From a virus, in IMG/VR virus record IMGVR_UViG_3300040801_001810, positions 1 through 64,000 of that record: a stretch of 64,000 bases of DNA; one strand, 5' to 3'. Below the pieces are notes generated by a model that worked only from the letters and a program-made list of their open reading frames with translations, ran no database searches and was not told the DNA's origin. Both the position numbers and the translations under genes were made by a program. Shown here one piece after another: positions 28,698 to 37,777 of this stretch (positions are counted from its first letter, which is position 1; every line of letters starts with the position of its first letter).

Positions 28698-29306
28698 ATG
28701 TTGCATGAAATAGTATCTGATTTTATTGTCAAAGGCAATACAATTATTACAGGACCAACTGGTAATGGTATTACTTCTTTAACATTGCATCTAATGAATT
28801 GCTTACTAAAAGATGACATAAATATTTTATATTATAACTCTACACAAGAGATACAAAAAGATTTTGTTAAGAAATTTTATCCTAGAGTATATTCAGACGT
28901 TTTATTTTATCAAGGAGATTTGTATACTCTAACTAATTATCTAGAATTTATTAATTATGATATTGATTATTTAATAATAGATCCTGGCGATAGTATTATG
29001 GTTAATAAGAAATTAATACCATTGCTTGTATCTATATTTCATGAAAAGAAAAAACTAATAGTTACGTCACAGATTAGACAGGATCCTACTCAAGGAGGAC
29101 AAGTTTATAGTCCAATTGAAAAACTTAATAATACTTATAATGGAACTCTTTTCAAGTATAGTTTATGGATTAGAGATGTAACTCAGGAAACAAATATATT
29201 TAAGGAAAGATACGTAGATATATTTGATAAGATTAGAGTTGGTAATAAATATATCAGAAGATATATTGCAAAGTTTAATGAACGAGAGGGAAACATAGTA
29301 TCATGA
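28698..29306 (+). CDS. RecA-fold protein with degenerate Walker A
   Basis: 202 residues. KGNTIITGPTGNGITSLTLHLMN resembles a P-loop but the catalytic lysine is Ile (G-I-T-S instead of G-K-T-S). The Walker B-like DIDYLIIDPGDSIM and the LIVTSQIRQDPTQGGQVYSP segment recall RecA/DnaB/KaiC folds. Probably an inactive paralogue that binds the RecA-like protein or DNA. Lies 2 kb upstream of that recombinase. Confidence 0.6.
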   Translation: MLHEIVSDFIVKGNTIITGPTGNGITSLTLHLMNCLLKDDINILYYNSTQEIQKDFVKKFYPRVYSDVLFYQGDLYTLTNYLEFINYDIDYLIIDPGDSIMVNKKLIPLLVSIFHEKKKLIVTSQIRQDPTQGGQVYSPIEKLNNTYNGTLFKYSLWIRDVTQETNIFKERYVDIFDKIRVGNKYIRRYIAKFNEREGNIVS

Positions 29307-29689
29307 CAAGAGTATACCAATCAGGAAATATGCCTGCTCACGTTGCTGCTTTTGCTCAACAATTATCTGGAGCTTTTAGTGGATTAAAAGAAACAGAATT
29401 TTGGGAAGCATCAAGTATAGATGAGTTCGAAAAAAAAGCATCAGAGATAGGATATGAAATTTGTCCTTCAGCAGATATGTCAACTGGTAGATCATATCTA
29501 GTTGGATTTGATGTAGCAGATTCAGAACTTGTGCTAGCTGACGGCACTAGTTATGCTCAATTAAAAATGTATTTTATTGAGGTAACCTCGAGTGAGTTAA
29601 ATGCCTGGACCAATAAAATTAAAGAGCATAGAGATTTACAACAAGAAGATTACTTCTTAAGAACAAAAGGTGGAATCAAACATGATTAA
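29303..29689 (+). CDS. Hypothetical protein
   Basis: 128 residues in an ATGA-type overlap. Ala/Ser rich helix at the start (PAHVAAFAQQLSGAFSGL), then a mixed region (GRSYLVGFDVADSELVLADG, QLKMYFIEVTSSELNAW). No motif recognised. Confidence 0.5.
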   Translation: MTRVYQSGNMPAHVAAFAQQLSGAFSGLKETEFWEASSIDEFEKKASEIGYEICPSADMSTGRSYLVGFDVADSELVLADGTSYAQLKMYFIEVTSSELNAWTNKIKEHRDLQQEDYFLRTKGGIKHD

Positions 29690-30287
29690 TGATGGATTCT
29701 CAATAACAGTGGATGAAGAAAAAGAAATGAAGAACTTTAAGAAGACTTCAGCCTATGGATCATATTTAAAATCAATAGCATCTTCTCCTACGTTCTCAGT
29801 TCTAATGAATGAACACATAAATGATATCGATATAACAGACGATATACAGAAGCTGGTTATCAATGGAAAAAATCCAGACACTCAAACAGCTAAAGCTCTC
29901 AATGATGTATTTAAAAGATCCATATCACGGATGGCAATTGGAATAGTAGCTGATACTTTTATATTAAAAGAACTAGAAGAAATTAAAATAGAAGAAGTAA
30001 TTGGTGGATTGAAGGAAGACTCTGCTGTAACTTATTTACTAGGATTAGCAGATAAAAAGTACTATGATCAAGCTGCTAAGCTAGTCAAAGAAGGTAAGCT
30101 AGAAGAAAATAGCATTGCTGTTAGAGGGTTACTTGCTTATATGAAGAACGCAGGAGTAGCTAAAAATGAGGAAAAAGAATTGTTATTAAGAGCAAATAAG
30201 AAAACAACCATGCCGCAAGTTCCTCAGATAAATACTAAAAAAGATACAATGAAAGTAGACTTTGATAGTAACCATATTGAACTATAG
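29682..30287 (+). CDS. Helical hypothetical protein
   Basis: 201 residues from ATG 29682 (AAGGTGG upstream); almost entirely helical with an acidic tail. Segments KTAKALNDVFKRSISRMAIG-like (QTAKALNDVFKRSISRM) and DSAVTYLLGLADKKYYDQAAKLV. The last part (MPQVPQINTKKDTMKVDFDSNHIEL) is a flexible, peptide-like tail that could dock on a partner. Function unknown. Confidence 0.5.
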   Translation: MINDGFSITVDEEKEMKNFKKTSAYGSYLKSIASSPTFSVLMNEHINDIDITDDIQKLVINGKNPDTQTAKALNDVFKRSISRMAIGIVADTFILKELEEIKIEEVIGGLKEDSAVTYLLGLADKKYYDQAAKLVKEGKLEENSIAVRGLLAYMKNAGVAKNEEKELLLRANKKTTMPQVPQINTKKDTMKVDFDSNHIEL

Positions 30288-30295
30288 GGAACAAA

Positions 30296-30544
30296 ATGGA
30301 AATTAAAATCAGTGACAAAAATTTAGGGGAGTGTGTTATAACTCCATTTAAAAAGATTGGAAAAGATGAAGAATATATCATCAAGTCATTGGCTGTCTTA
30401 CAAATATTAACAATGAATTCTGAAGAAGATAAAGAAAAGTTTAAAGAATTTGTAAGTATTTTAAAAGAAACTTCACAACGAATAGAAGATTTGTACTCAG
30501 AGGAAATAGAATCTAATGAATTCACAGCAAACGAACAATTCTAA
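30296..30544 (+). CDS. Small hypothetical protein
   Basis: 82 residues, short basic strand region then an acidic helix (EEDKEKFKEFVSILKETSQRIEDLYSEEIES). Overlaps the next gene by 29 bases. GGGAAC precedes the start. Not recognised. Confidence 0.5.
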   Translation: MEIKISDKNLGECVITPFKKIGKDEEYIIKSLAVLQILTMNSEEDKEKFKEFVSILKETSQRIEDLYSEEIESNEFTANEQF

Positions 30545-30830
30545 CTTAACTATAAATTCTAAACACTTCAGTGATAGAATAGATACTGATATAATTCAGC
30601 TGACCAAGACAATTATGTTAGAATATGGACTAGAATTAGAAGAAGCTAAGTCTATGGCTCGAAAGAAGATACAGAAAAAGCTGAATAGTATTATGACTAG
30701 CATTGAGTCCCAAGGAATTACTGATCTTATTTATAATACAAAAGAAATAATTAAAACTGGACGAGGAGTATTAGAAAAAACATATGCCAAATCAGTTTAC
30801 GAATTACTTAAGACTATGGAGCTACTATGA
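30516..30830 (+). CDS. Helical hypothetical protein
   Basis: 104 residues; Asn-rich start followed by amphipathic helices (IIQLTKTIMLEYGLELEEAKSMARKKIQKKLNSIM). ATGA overlap with the following gene. Function unknown. Confidence 0.5.
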   Translation: MNSQQTNNSNLTINSKHFSDRIDTDIIQLTKTIMLEYGLELEEAKSMARKKIQKKLNSIMTSIESQGITDLIYNTKEIIKTGRGVLEKTYAKSVYELLKTMELL

Positions 30831-31354
30831 GAATAAATGATTGGGAAGAACTAGAAGATTTAACTAAGCAATTATTATCTTCTGACTCACCAAAGAAGCC
30901 AGCAAATAGTGGTGGAACAAAAAAAGAAGAAGATGTAATAAGTAAGAATATAGTAGCTCAATGTAAATATACTGACTCAAAAAATATGTCAATATTAAAC
31001 AAGGATTTACAACGACTATTAGAAGCATGTAAACTCCAAGAAAAACTACCTTTATTTGTAACAAGTAATGGTGGAGATACTATTGTTTCTATTCCTTTAA
31101 ATGATAATACAATTGATATTCTAAATAAATTAATTCTAGTGATGTGTGGATGTAATGGAATACAACAAGCAACAGATACACTAGATAAAATACATGATAT
31201 TCATACATGGGAAGCAGTTAGAAGATTAACTAATTCTTCTTTATGTAAGATTAAATCTGTATATGATGAAGCAAAAACTACACATACAAAGTGTGAAGCA
31301 AAACTTAGTAGATTATATGATGATCTTACTATGTATAATCTATTTGATAACTAG
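30827..31354 (+). CDS. Conserved phage protein, possible nuclease-like
   Basis: 175 residues. The block NIVAQCKYTDSKNMSILNKDLQRLLEACKLQEKLPLFVTSN followed by DTIVSIPL is a pattern I recall from uncharacterised phage proteins; Q-C-K could stand in the place of the E-x-K of PD-(D/E)XK nucleases. This is speculative. It precedes the RecA-like recombinase. Confidence 0.5.
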   Translation: MRINDWEELEDLTKQLLSSDSPKKPANSGGTKKEEDVISKNIVAQCKYTDSKNMSILNKDLQRLLEACKLQEKLPLFVTSNGGDTIVSIPLNDNTIDILNKLILVMCGCNGIQQATDTLDKIHDIHTWEAVRRLTNSSLCKIKSVYDEAKTTHTKCEAKLSRLYDDLTMYNLFDN

Positions 31355-31362
31355 GAGATAAT

Positions 31363-32502
31363 ATGCCACTTAGTGCAGAAAAAAGAAAACAAATTAAGAA
31401 GCTAAAGGATAAGTTTATTAAAGATAATAAGCTTGATCCAGAAACTATTAAGATGGGATTCTTAAATGAGGATCCAACCATTGGAGTTATAGATAGACTC
31501 CCAACAGGAATCATAGCATTTGATGTAGTTACTAATGGGGGATTTGCCAAGGGTAAGATCAACCAGATATTTGGTGGTGAGTCGGCTGGTAAGTCTACCT
31601 TATTCCAAAGAGCAATGGGTAACTGGCAACAGGCTAATCCTGATTACTTTACTGCTTACCTGCCTAGTGAAAAGAGCTTTGATAGAGAGTGGGCAATCGC
31701 TAATGGATGTGATCCTGATATGTTATGGATCTTTGAAGCACTTAATGCTGAGATGAACCTAGACTTTTGTATGAAGTGTGCACTACCTGAAAATGGTGTT
31801 GATTGTTTAATCATTGATACTCTACAAGCACTTGCTTCAGTTAAGGAAGTATATAAAAAATCAGGTGGAAAAATAACTAAGACAGAGAAATCAGTAGAAT
31901 CAGATAGTATGGCCCTCCTTCCAAGATTATATTCTCAGTTCCTTCGTATGTATACTTCTCGAAGTGTTGATAATCTTACACTAATTCTAGCATCTCAGGT
32001 ACGTACTGACTTGGCTCCTATGGCTAATGGTGCTAAGCGTGCCACTGGAGGTAATGCTATTGGTCACTATAATGTACTGAGTGTTAAGATGACTCGTACA
32101 GGTAAGACTGATTGGCCTACTTCTGAGATTCCACCTAATTCATATCCAGGTAAGTTTGTAATAGATAAGTCTAAACTTAAAGATAGATATAAAGGTAATG
32201 AACTACCATTCTATTTCTATAAAGGATCCTTTGATCACAATTTTAATGTAGTAGCTCTAGCCAAGAAGCTCGAGATCTTTGATGGTAAGAAGTATATAAT
32301 GTCTACTGGTGAAGAAATTACTTCTCGAGGATTTAATGATTTCTTTGATAACAAAGCAACACCTGAAGTTATAGCAGATATGGAAGCAAGATTAATGCCT
32401 ACATATACTGAACTAGTAATGGGCTATGCCCCTAAAGTAATAACCGAAGATATAGAGGATGCCGATGGCGAAATTGAATCTGAGGGACAACTCGAAGAAT
32501 AG
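31363..32502 (+). CDS. RecA/UvsX-like recombinase
   Basis: 379 residues after CTAGGAGAT. N-terminal helix, GGESAGKST Walker A (71-79), DCLIIDTLQAL Walker B, LTLILASQVRTDLAP (L1/L2 region) and GGNAIGHYNVLSVKMTRTG as in RecA. Acidic C-terminal tail (EDIEDADGEIESEGQLEE) as in RecA and UvsX. Known role: filament on ssDNA, strand exchange. Works with SSB, the UvrD-like helicase and the nucleases around it in phage recombination and restart. Confidence 0.85.
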   Translation: MPLSAEKRKQIKKLKDKFIKDNKLDPETIKMGFLNEDPTIGVIDRLPTGIIAFDVVTNGGFAKGKINQIFGGESAGKSTLFQRAMGNWQQANPDYFTAYLPSEKSFDREWAIANGCDPDMLWIFEALNAEMNLDFCMKCALPENGVDCLIIDTLQALASVKEVYKKSGGKITKTEKSVESDSMALLPRLYSQFLRMYTSRSVDNLTLILASQVRTDLAPMANGAKRATGGNAIGHYNVLSVKMTRTGKTDWPTSEIPPNSYPGKFVIDKSKLKDRYKGNELPFYFYKGSFDHNFNVVALAKKLEIFDGKKYIMSTGEEITSRGFNDFFDNKATPEVIADMEARLMPTYTELVMGYAPKVITEDIEDADGEIESEGQLEE

Positions 32503-32824
32503 TATTAAAGAACAAGTTGAAAAATTTGTATATAAACAGGTACAGGAAGCTTGGATGCCTCCTGTTCCTTTTATATTAGGTAAGTCATACATAATTAGAA
32601 CTATTAATATGTGTGATATAGGAACAGTGATAAGAGTAGTTGGTAATTTTATTGAGCTAGACGATGATGCTGTATGGGTAGCTAATGCTGGCAGCTGGAA
32701 AGCATTACTAGAAAATAAATTAGACACCAGCACTATATTTAAATTCAGACACATTACTGGTGTGAATACATCATCTATTGTGGATTATACTGAATGGAAA
32801 TGGGCTATACCTGATGGAGTATAA
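32465..32824 (+). CDS. Conserved hypothetical phage protein
   Basis: 119 residues from ATG 32465 (another in-frame ATG at 32459). Contains LGKSYIIRTINMCDIGTVIRVVGNFIELDDDAVWVANAGSWKALL, a compact beta domain that I recall from small proteins of large phages. Overlaps the RecA-like gene end by 38 bases. Function unknown. Confidence 0.6.
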   Translation: MAKLNLRDNSKNSIKEQVEKFVYKQVQEAWMPPVPFILGKSYIIRTINMCDIGTVIRVVGNFIELDDDAVWVANAGSWKALLENKLDTSTIFKFRHITGVNTSSIVDYTEWKWAIPDGV

Positions 32825-33080
32825 AGATTACTTAGGAAGAAATATTATTCCAAAACAAAATTGCTTATATATTAGGAAAACTCCTAGTAGATATTCTGCC
32901 AGTATAGAGTTAAGGAAAGCATATATAGTTGAGCTAACTCCTAAGATGGTTAAGATATGTTATAAATTTAAGAAGAAACATAAGATTACTAATGTAGCTT
33001 CCAATAGTTTAATACTTTTAAATGATAAAGACTTTCCAGATATAATGGAAGAATATATGAGGGAGAGTAATGGCGCATAA
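32814..33080 (+). CDS. Small paralogue 1 of a tandem pair
   Basis: 88 residues from ATG 32814. Pattern: KDYLGRNIIPKQNCLYIRK, IVELTPKMVKICYKF, ITNVASNSLILL. The same pattern is repeated in the next gene, so the two arose by duplication. Small beta-barrel by appearance; function unknown. Confidence 0.6.
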   Translation: MEYKDYLGRNIIPKQNCLYIRKTPSRYSASIELRKAYIVELTPKMVKICYKFKKKHKITNVASNSLILLNDKDFPDIMEEYMRESNGA

Positions 33081-33309
33081 AGATGTATTCGGTAGAGAAT
33101 TAAAAGTTGGACAAAAATGTTTATATGTTAATCATGTAAGACATCATGCAGGTATCTATCCAACAACAATAAAAGGATTTACTCCAAAATCAGTTAAAAT
33201 AATTCATAAACGATGGTCATGGAAAGAAAATAATATAACAATAGTAACTCCTAGCAGTTTAATAGTACTATCAGAGGAAGGTATTAATTGGGATGCAGTT
33301 AACGGATGA
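33070..33309 (+). CDS. Small paralogue 2 of a tandem pair
   Basis: 79 residues. KDVFGRELKVGQKCLYVNH, IKGFTPKSVKIIHKRW, NITIVTPSSLIVL aligns with the preceding gene along its full length. Overlaps both neighbours. Function unknown. Confidence 0.6.
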   Translation: MAHKDVFGRELKVGQKCLYVNHVRHHAGIYPTTIKGFTPKSVKIIHKRWSWKENNITIVTPSSLIVLSEEGINWDAVNG

Positions 33310-34975
33310 ACAACAAATAATACTAGATAATTCTGGTAAGAATATGTACATAAGTGCAGCGCCTGGTAGTGGCAAGTCTACTATGTTAGGAAACATAACA
33401 GAGAAATTACTTAAGGATCCAAATAACTATGTATTATTAGTAACTTTTACTAACAAAGCAGCTAAGTCTATTGTTAGTAAGTGTGCAAGTGTTGATCAAG
33501 AAAGAATTTTAGGGGGTACCTTCCATGGCTTAGCTAACTTATTAGCTAAGAAGAATAAAATCTTTTGGAATATATGTGATGAAGGTAAGAAAAGATTAAT
33601 TATTAAAAAGATATTTGACTGTAAGAAAGATAAAGAAAAGTTTACAGCTATACTAGATGAAATCTCTGTAGCCAAGTCTAAATATCCAATGTTAACTTCT
33701 TCTAATCTTTCTAAATACAATTGTGAATTAAATAAATATAACCTAGTTGACTTTGATGACATGATATTTCAATTTATAAATACATGTTCACAATTTAATT
33801 TTAATCTTCCTCCTATTACACATATCCTTGTTGATGAGCTTCAAGACACCTCCGCTCCGCAACTTGAAATGCTAAAAGCCTTGCACACTAAACTACAGTG
33901 CAATATGATTGGAGTAGCTGATGATGACCAAAGTATCTATGCGTGGAGAGGCGCTCGTCCTGAAAATGTTAAAGATTTTATTAAGCATTTTGCTTGTCCC
34001 ATATATAATATGGGTTACAATTTCCGAAGTTACACTAGGATTGTGGAAACTTCTAAGACGCTTATTGAGAATAATAAGAAGAGAATTCCTAAGGTCATAC
34101 GAGCCTTCCAGAAAGACACAGGATCAGTAAGAGAAGTACAGTTAAAAGATCACTTTGATGAAATAGGCTATATGGTAAGTAAGTGCCGACAATTATATAA
34201 TAAAGATATCACAATCCTTTATCGTAACAGGACTTATAAGAATCACTTAGAGTTTGAACTTAAGAAAGCACGCTTAGACTACTGTGTTAACGATGCCTTA
34301 GACCTAGTTGATAGATCAGCAATCAAAGTTATGTTCAGTGCCATGAAGATAGGTGCTATGATGGGAGATCTATATGATTTGGAATATGCTGCTAAGGGTC
34401 TGAAGGGCTTGGGTGCTACAACTGTTAAGTCAATTGCTTCGCAAGTAACCAAAGAAAATACAGTATCAAAAATATTATTAGATAAATTTAAGGACTTTAA
34501 ATCTGCTAGGCGATTCATATCAATACTAGATATACATAGATGGTACGATAAATATAAAAATAGTTCACTCGATATGTATGCTAGAGAAATAGAGAAGCAT
34601 TTCATACAGTCATTTGATTATCAAGATGACATGAGAAGTTTTATTCTAGATATTACTGCTGAGTATAAGACATGCGGATCTGATATAATAGATCTCTGTA
34701 ATGACCTAGGATTAAGTGGAAAAGAAGAACATGCTGATGAGGGAGCTAGAATAGAACTGTCCACAGTACATGGTTACAAAGGCTTAGAAAGAGATATAGT
34801 GATGATGCCTTGGTGTAGTATGTATCTTGAAGCAAAACCTGGTAAAGTTATAGAACTAGAAGACGAACGAAGATTATTCTATGTAGCTGCTACAAGAGCT
34901 AAAGAACAATTACTAATGACGTATTCTGGCAAAATGCCACGATTCATAAGAGAGATGAAAGTATATGGCAATTAA
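33293..34975 (+). CDS. UvrD/PcrA-family SF1 helicase
   Basis: 560 residues. Motif Q LTDEQQ at 3-8, motif I AAPGSGKS (22-29), motif Ia TFTNKAA, motif II VDELQDTS (DE-Q-D), motif III DDDQSIYAWRGA, motif IV YNFRS, motif V STVHGYKGLE and motif VI VAATRAKEQL. Known role: 3'-5' unwinding in repair and recombination. T4 Dda and UvsW do comparable jobs in replication and branch migration. No C-terminal nuclease domain. Starts in the preceding gene's end. Confidence 0.85.
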   Translation: MQLTDEQQIILDNSGKNMYISAAPGSGKSTMLGNITEKLLKDPNNYVLLVTFTNKAAKSIVSKCASVDQERILGGTFHGLANLLAKKNKIFWNICDEGKKRLIIKKIFDCKKDKEKFTAILDEISVAKSKYPMLTSSNLSKYNCELNKYNLVDFDDMIFQFINTCSQFNFNLPPITHILVDELQDTSAPQLEMLKALHTKLQCNMIGVADDDQSIYAWRGARPENVKDFIKHFACPIYNMGYNFRSYTRIVETSKTLIENNKKRIPKVIRAFQKDTGSVREVQLKDHFDEIGYMVSKCRQLYNKDITILYRNRTYKNHLEFELKKARLDYCVNDALDLVDRSAIKVMFSAMKIGAMMGDLYDLEYAAKGLKGLGATTVKSIASQVTKENTVSKILLDKFKDFKSARRFISILDIHRWYDKYKNSSLDMYAREIEKHFIQSFDYQDDMRSFILDITAEYKTCGSDIIDLCNDLGLSGKEEHADEGARIELSTVHGYKGLERDIVMMPWCSMYLEAKPGKVIELEDERRLFYVAATRAKEQLLMTYSGKMPRFIREMKVYGN

Positions 34976-35465
34976 TCTAAGAAAAACAGACACTAAAACA
35001 GACTTAGAACTTTATAAAGAATTCGCTACTATTCATAAAGAAGAAGTAGAAAAAATAGTTAATTCAGTAGGAATAAAAAATGTAGACTTCGCCCAAGGTA
35101 ATTTATGTGATGAATCATTACGATTTTCTTTATTAATAAAAAAAAGACTTGAGATTATATTAGAACGAGAGATATCTTTTGAAGAGATGGGTCCATTAAT
35201 TAATATAATGGATGGTGTAGTCAAACACCAATGTATGACTAAAAAAATAGACTATGGTACTATAAACTATAGAAGAAGAGTAGAACTCTTTATAGAAATA
35301 TGGAAATTAAATGAATTAGAAGGGTATACAAATGAATTCATCTACTACGCTAGAGAAATCGATAGAGAAGCAGTCGAAAGAAGAGAAAAAGAAAGGAAAG
35401 CAAGAGAGAAACCGACTTCGACGGAATCAATGGAATTTTTGGATGATAAAACTTACCACGTATAA
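34965..35465 (+). CDS. Helical hypothetical protein
   Basis: 166 residues, helical throughout, with a charged end (REIDREAVERREKERKAREKP). ATG overlaps the helicase end. Ends with DDKTYHV. Not recognised; the last 130 bases also contain a second ORF in another frame. Confidence 0.5.
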   Translation: MAINLRKTDTKTDLELYKEFATIHKEEVEKIVNSVGIKNVDFAQGNLCDESLRFSLLIKKRLEIILEREISFEEMGPLINIMDGVVKHQCMTKKIDYGTINYRRRVELFIEIWKLNELEGYTNEFIYYAREIDREAVERREKERKAREKPTSTESMEFLDDKTYHV

Positions 35466-35514
35466 ATGGTATATATTAGATACATTAAGAATATTCTTTT
35501 GGAATTGGAGATAA
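35332..35514 (+). CDS. Possible overlapping basic ORF
   Basis: 60 residues, beginning MNSSTTLEKS, basic (KEEKKKGKQERNRLRRNQ) then aromatic and hydrophobic (MIKLTTYKWYILDTL). It fills the 50-base gap up to the next gene and has AGAAGGG upstream, but most of it lies in another frame of the previous gene. It may be an artefact. Confidence 0.3.
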   Translation: MNSSTTLEKSIEKQSKEEKKKGKQERNRLRRNQWNFWMIKLTTYKWYILDTLRIFFWNWR

Positions 35515-35515
35515 C

Positions 35516-35788
35516 ATGAGTAATTATATGACCGAAAATCAGGAGCTAATAACTCATGATAAGGTAGATGAATGGCTACTTAATGGACTAAGGAGAAGAT
35601 TTGTTAAGGTGTGTGAAGAAGGATTAGTTAATATAAATTTCTGTGATATAACTCCTGGAGATTTAATCATGTGTTTTGACGGAGACGAACTTATAGAACA
35701 TGAAAAGGGTTGTAAAGAATTTGAGGCAACTAGCTACCCGTATACATATAATGGACTATTATTAATCGAGGTACTTCCAAAATGGTAG
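35516..35788 (+). CDS. Small hypothetical protein
   Basis: 90 residues after TTGGAGATAAC. Contains NFCDITPGDLIMCFDGDELIEHEKGC and YTYNGLLLIEVLPKW, an alpha/beta mini-domain. Seven bases overlap with the next gene. Not recognised. Confidence 0.5.
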   Translation: MSNYMTENQELITHDKVDEWLLNGLRRRFVKVCEEGLVNINFCDITPGDLIMCFDGDELIEHEKGCKEFEATSYPYTYNGLLLIEVLPKW

Positions 35789-36396
35789 ATTTATTTTCTG
35801 TTGGCAAGACACCACTAGAGCGATATCTAGATTTAAAAGAAGAGCTAGTTGTAGCAGCTAATAGGGATGGATCTAAAATTAAAAGTAATAAGGTAAAAAT
35901 ATATATAGGGGACCATGATACAGAAGGAAATCCACTAAATATAAACAACAATATTTTAATTGTATCTGAACCTTACTTTACAAAACCATTTGAAACTTCT
36001 GATGATAAAAAACTTTATAAACTTTTGTCTGAATTTGATATAACAAATTTCTTTTATACTTATTACTTTTGGTACAAAAAAAATACAAACGTATCCCTTA
36101 AAGATATAAAACAAAATGGACATTGGATAAAAAGACTAGTAGATATACTAGAGCCTAAGTTAATAATATGTATGGGAGAGAAGGCTCAGTTCTCCTTTCT
36201 TAAGAAGAAAGCTATGCTAAGAGACTACCATGGCAAACAGATAGGGGAGATAGATGAGATACCAATATACACCACATATCCAATTAGTTATTATGTAGAA
36301 CGATCTGAGTTTGAAGACAGATCATTTAAAAATTTTATTAAGACTAAAGATTGGACATCAATCCAAGCTAAATATAAGGAGCTAATCAATGATTAG
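35782..36396 (+). CDS. Uracil-DNA glycosylase-like protein
   Basis: 204 residues. NNILIVSEPYFTKP resembles motif 1 (the water-activating loop region), EPKLIICMGEKAQFSFL matches the central strand of type 4/5 UDGs, and YTTYPISYYVERSE, close to the 'HPS' leucine loop, replaces it with TYPIS. The catalytic His/Ser are not conserved in the standard way, so activity is uncertain. Role could be base-excision or a UDG-fold DNA binder. Confidence 0.55.
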   Translation: MVDLFSVGKTPLERYLDLKEELVVAANRDGSKIKSNKVKIYIGDHDTEGNPLNINNNILIVSEPYFTKPFETSDDKKLYKLLSEFDITNFFYTYYFWYKKNTNVSLKDIKQNGHWIKRLVDILEPKLIICMGEKAQFSFLKKKAMLRDYHGKQIGEIDEIPIYTTYPISYYVERSEFEDRSFKNFIKTKDWTSIQAKYKELIND

Positions 36397-36613
36397 ATTT
36401 GAAGATTATACGTGTCCAGAATGCGGCCACACAAAATCAGATGTAGTGGTAGATAAATCAGTAATAGATGATCAACGACCAACATGTTCAATGTGTAATA
36501 CTAAAATGGAAAAAATGATTGGTGGACTATCAATCAAAACCAATTCAAGAACAGAACGATCATATCCTACACACCTACTTGGAGGTGGTGAACGTGCAAG
36601 ATTCGATAGATAA
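36389..36613 (+). CDS. Zinc-ribbon protein
   Basis: 74 residues. CPECGHT (about 9) and CSMCNTKMEK (about 33) form a classic FmdB-like zinc ribbon, followed by a basic, Gly-rich tail. Overlaps both neighbours. Possibly a regulator or structural factor. Confidence 0.65.
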   Translation: MIRFEDYTCPECGHTKSDVVVDKSVIDDQRPTCSMCNTKMEKMIGGLSIKTNSRTERSYPTHLLGGGERARFDR

Positions 36614-37046
36614 ACTTTCTATTTATGGTACGCCAGAAAAAGATCTTTTATTTGATTTCCTATGTAAAGTAGTAAACAATATGAGTTCTGCTAGTATAGA
36701 AGTAAGAAAAGTAATTAAATTATCTCCAAAGTTTAAGATAAGAAGATTTAATACTATTGAAAATCCTTATGATTGGGTAAGATATCATACAGCTGATAAT
36801 GTATTCAGAGATATGAGAAAAGTATTAGATGAAGACACAGAAATACGGCGCTTTGACTTTGTAATAAGTAAAGGTATAATCACAACAGATGAAAAAAATT
36901 GCAGAGGAAAAGTAGAGTGTAATGTTCTTGGATGGAAAGTATTCGTCCCTCAAACAGCTAGACATAGCGTTAAAGAAAAAGAATACTTTGAGATAACTCA
37001 TGATTCCTTTAACCATTATAATACAGAGAATGTAGTACAGTTATGA
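36594..37046 (+). CDS. Hypothetical protein, GTG start
   Basis: 150 residues from GTG 36594, with GGAGG at 36581-36585; earlier in-frame starts lack a site. The text runs VQDSIDKLSIYGTPEKDLLFDFL, then KTLKRRFN-like basic segments (KLSPKFKIRRFN) and a helical centre (NVFRDMRKVLDED). Not recognised. Confidence 0.55.
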   Translation: MQDSIDKLSIYGTPEKDLLFDFLCKVVNNMSSASIEVRKVIKLSPKFKIRRFNTIENPYDWVRYHTADNVFRDMRKVLDEDTEIRRFDFVISKGIITTDEKNCRGKVECNVLGWKVFVPQTARHSVKEKEYFEITHDSFNHYNTENVVQL

Positions 37047-37777
37047 CATGTATAAATAGAATACATTCAATTGGATGCGTTACACCAATAATATATAATA
37101 AGAAAAATAAAGAAAGCTTCCAAGAGATAATATATACATCACAACATCAGCTTGATTATGACGGTATAATGTTAAGAAAGAATTTCTTAGTACCACATGA
37201 TAATGCTAGATTTGCTGGAACCAATACTTATATAAATCCAGCAAAGTTATTAAATGTATCAGTTGGAAAATCTCTAATAATGGCATACGGGTTAGTTATT
37301 AACCCATATCATACTAAAGTTTTACCATTAGATATGGATGGGGTACAGTATTCAACAGTAAAGAAAACAGCAGAACGATTACTTAGTAATAATATGTGGG
37401 GAGTATATATTGATCAAATAGATATTGTAGATAGTTCGATTGGAAAAAACAACTATCACATATATATTTTGTTTAATGATTGGGTTAATGTCATTAGAAT
37501 GATAAAACTTATCCCTTTATTATGTACAGGATACAAACGATTTATAGCTGTGCGAGAAGAAATTGTAATAAGAACTTCACAGAAATTCTTTTTTGATAAA
37601 AGACGTAAAGAACAACCTGCACCAAAATATCTAGATATATATGAAAAAGAAGGAAATTCGATAAGGCAGTATTCAAACTTTAACTTTCCTGGAGGAGAGT
37701 TAAAAGATACGATAACTTTAAATACTAAAGATGAAGCACCAGAACCTAAAAAAAGGATATGTCTAAGACATGGCTAA
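37043..37777 (+). CDS. Hypothetical, possible AEP-primase-like protein
   Basis: 244 residues. VLPLDMDGVQ could be the hhhDhD metal motif and KNNYHIYILF the sxH motif of the archaeo-eukaryotic primase superfamily; the spacing (about 55 residues) is reasonable. No zinc finger or helicase partner, and the phage already has a DnaG-type primase. So this is only a candidate. ATGA overlap with the gene before. Confidence 0.4.
   Translation: MTCINRIHSIGCVTPIIYNKKNKESFQEIIYTSQHQLDYDGIMLRKNFLVPHDNARFAGTNTYINPAKLLNVSVGKSLIMAYGLVINPYHTKVLPLDMDGVQYSTVKKTAERLLSNNMWGVYIDQIDIVDSSIGKNNYHIYILFNDWVNVIRMIKLIPLLCTGYKRFIAVREEIVIRTSQKFFFDKRRKEQPAPKYLDIYEKEGNSIRQYSNFNFPGGELKDTITLNTKDEAPEPKKRICLRHG

Noticed and set aside
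35332-35514. Firm gene call for the 60-aa ORF
   Set aside because: Mostly in another frame of the 34965 gene; kept only as a low-confidence feature.
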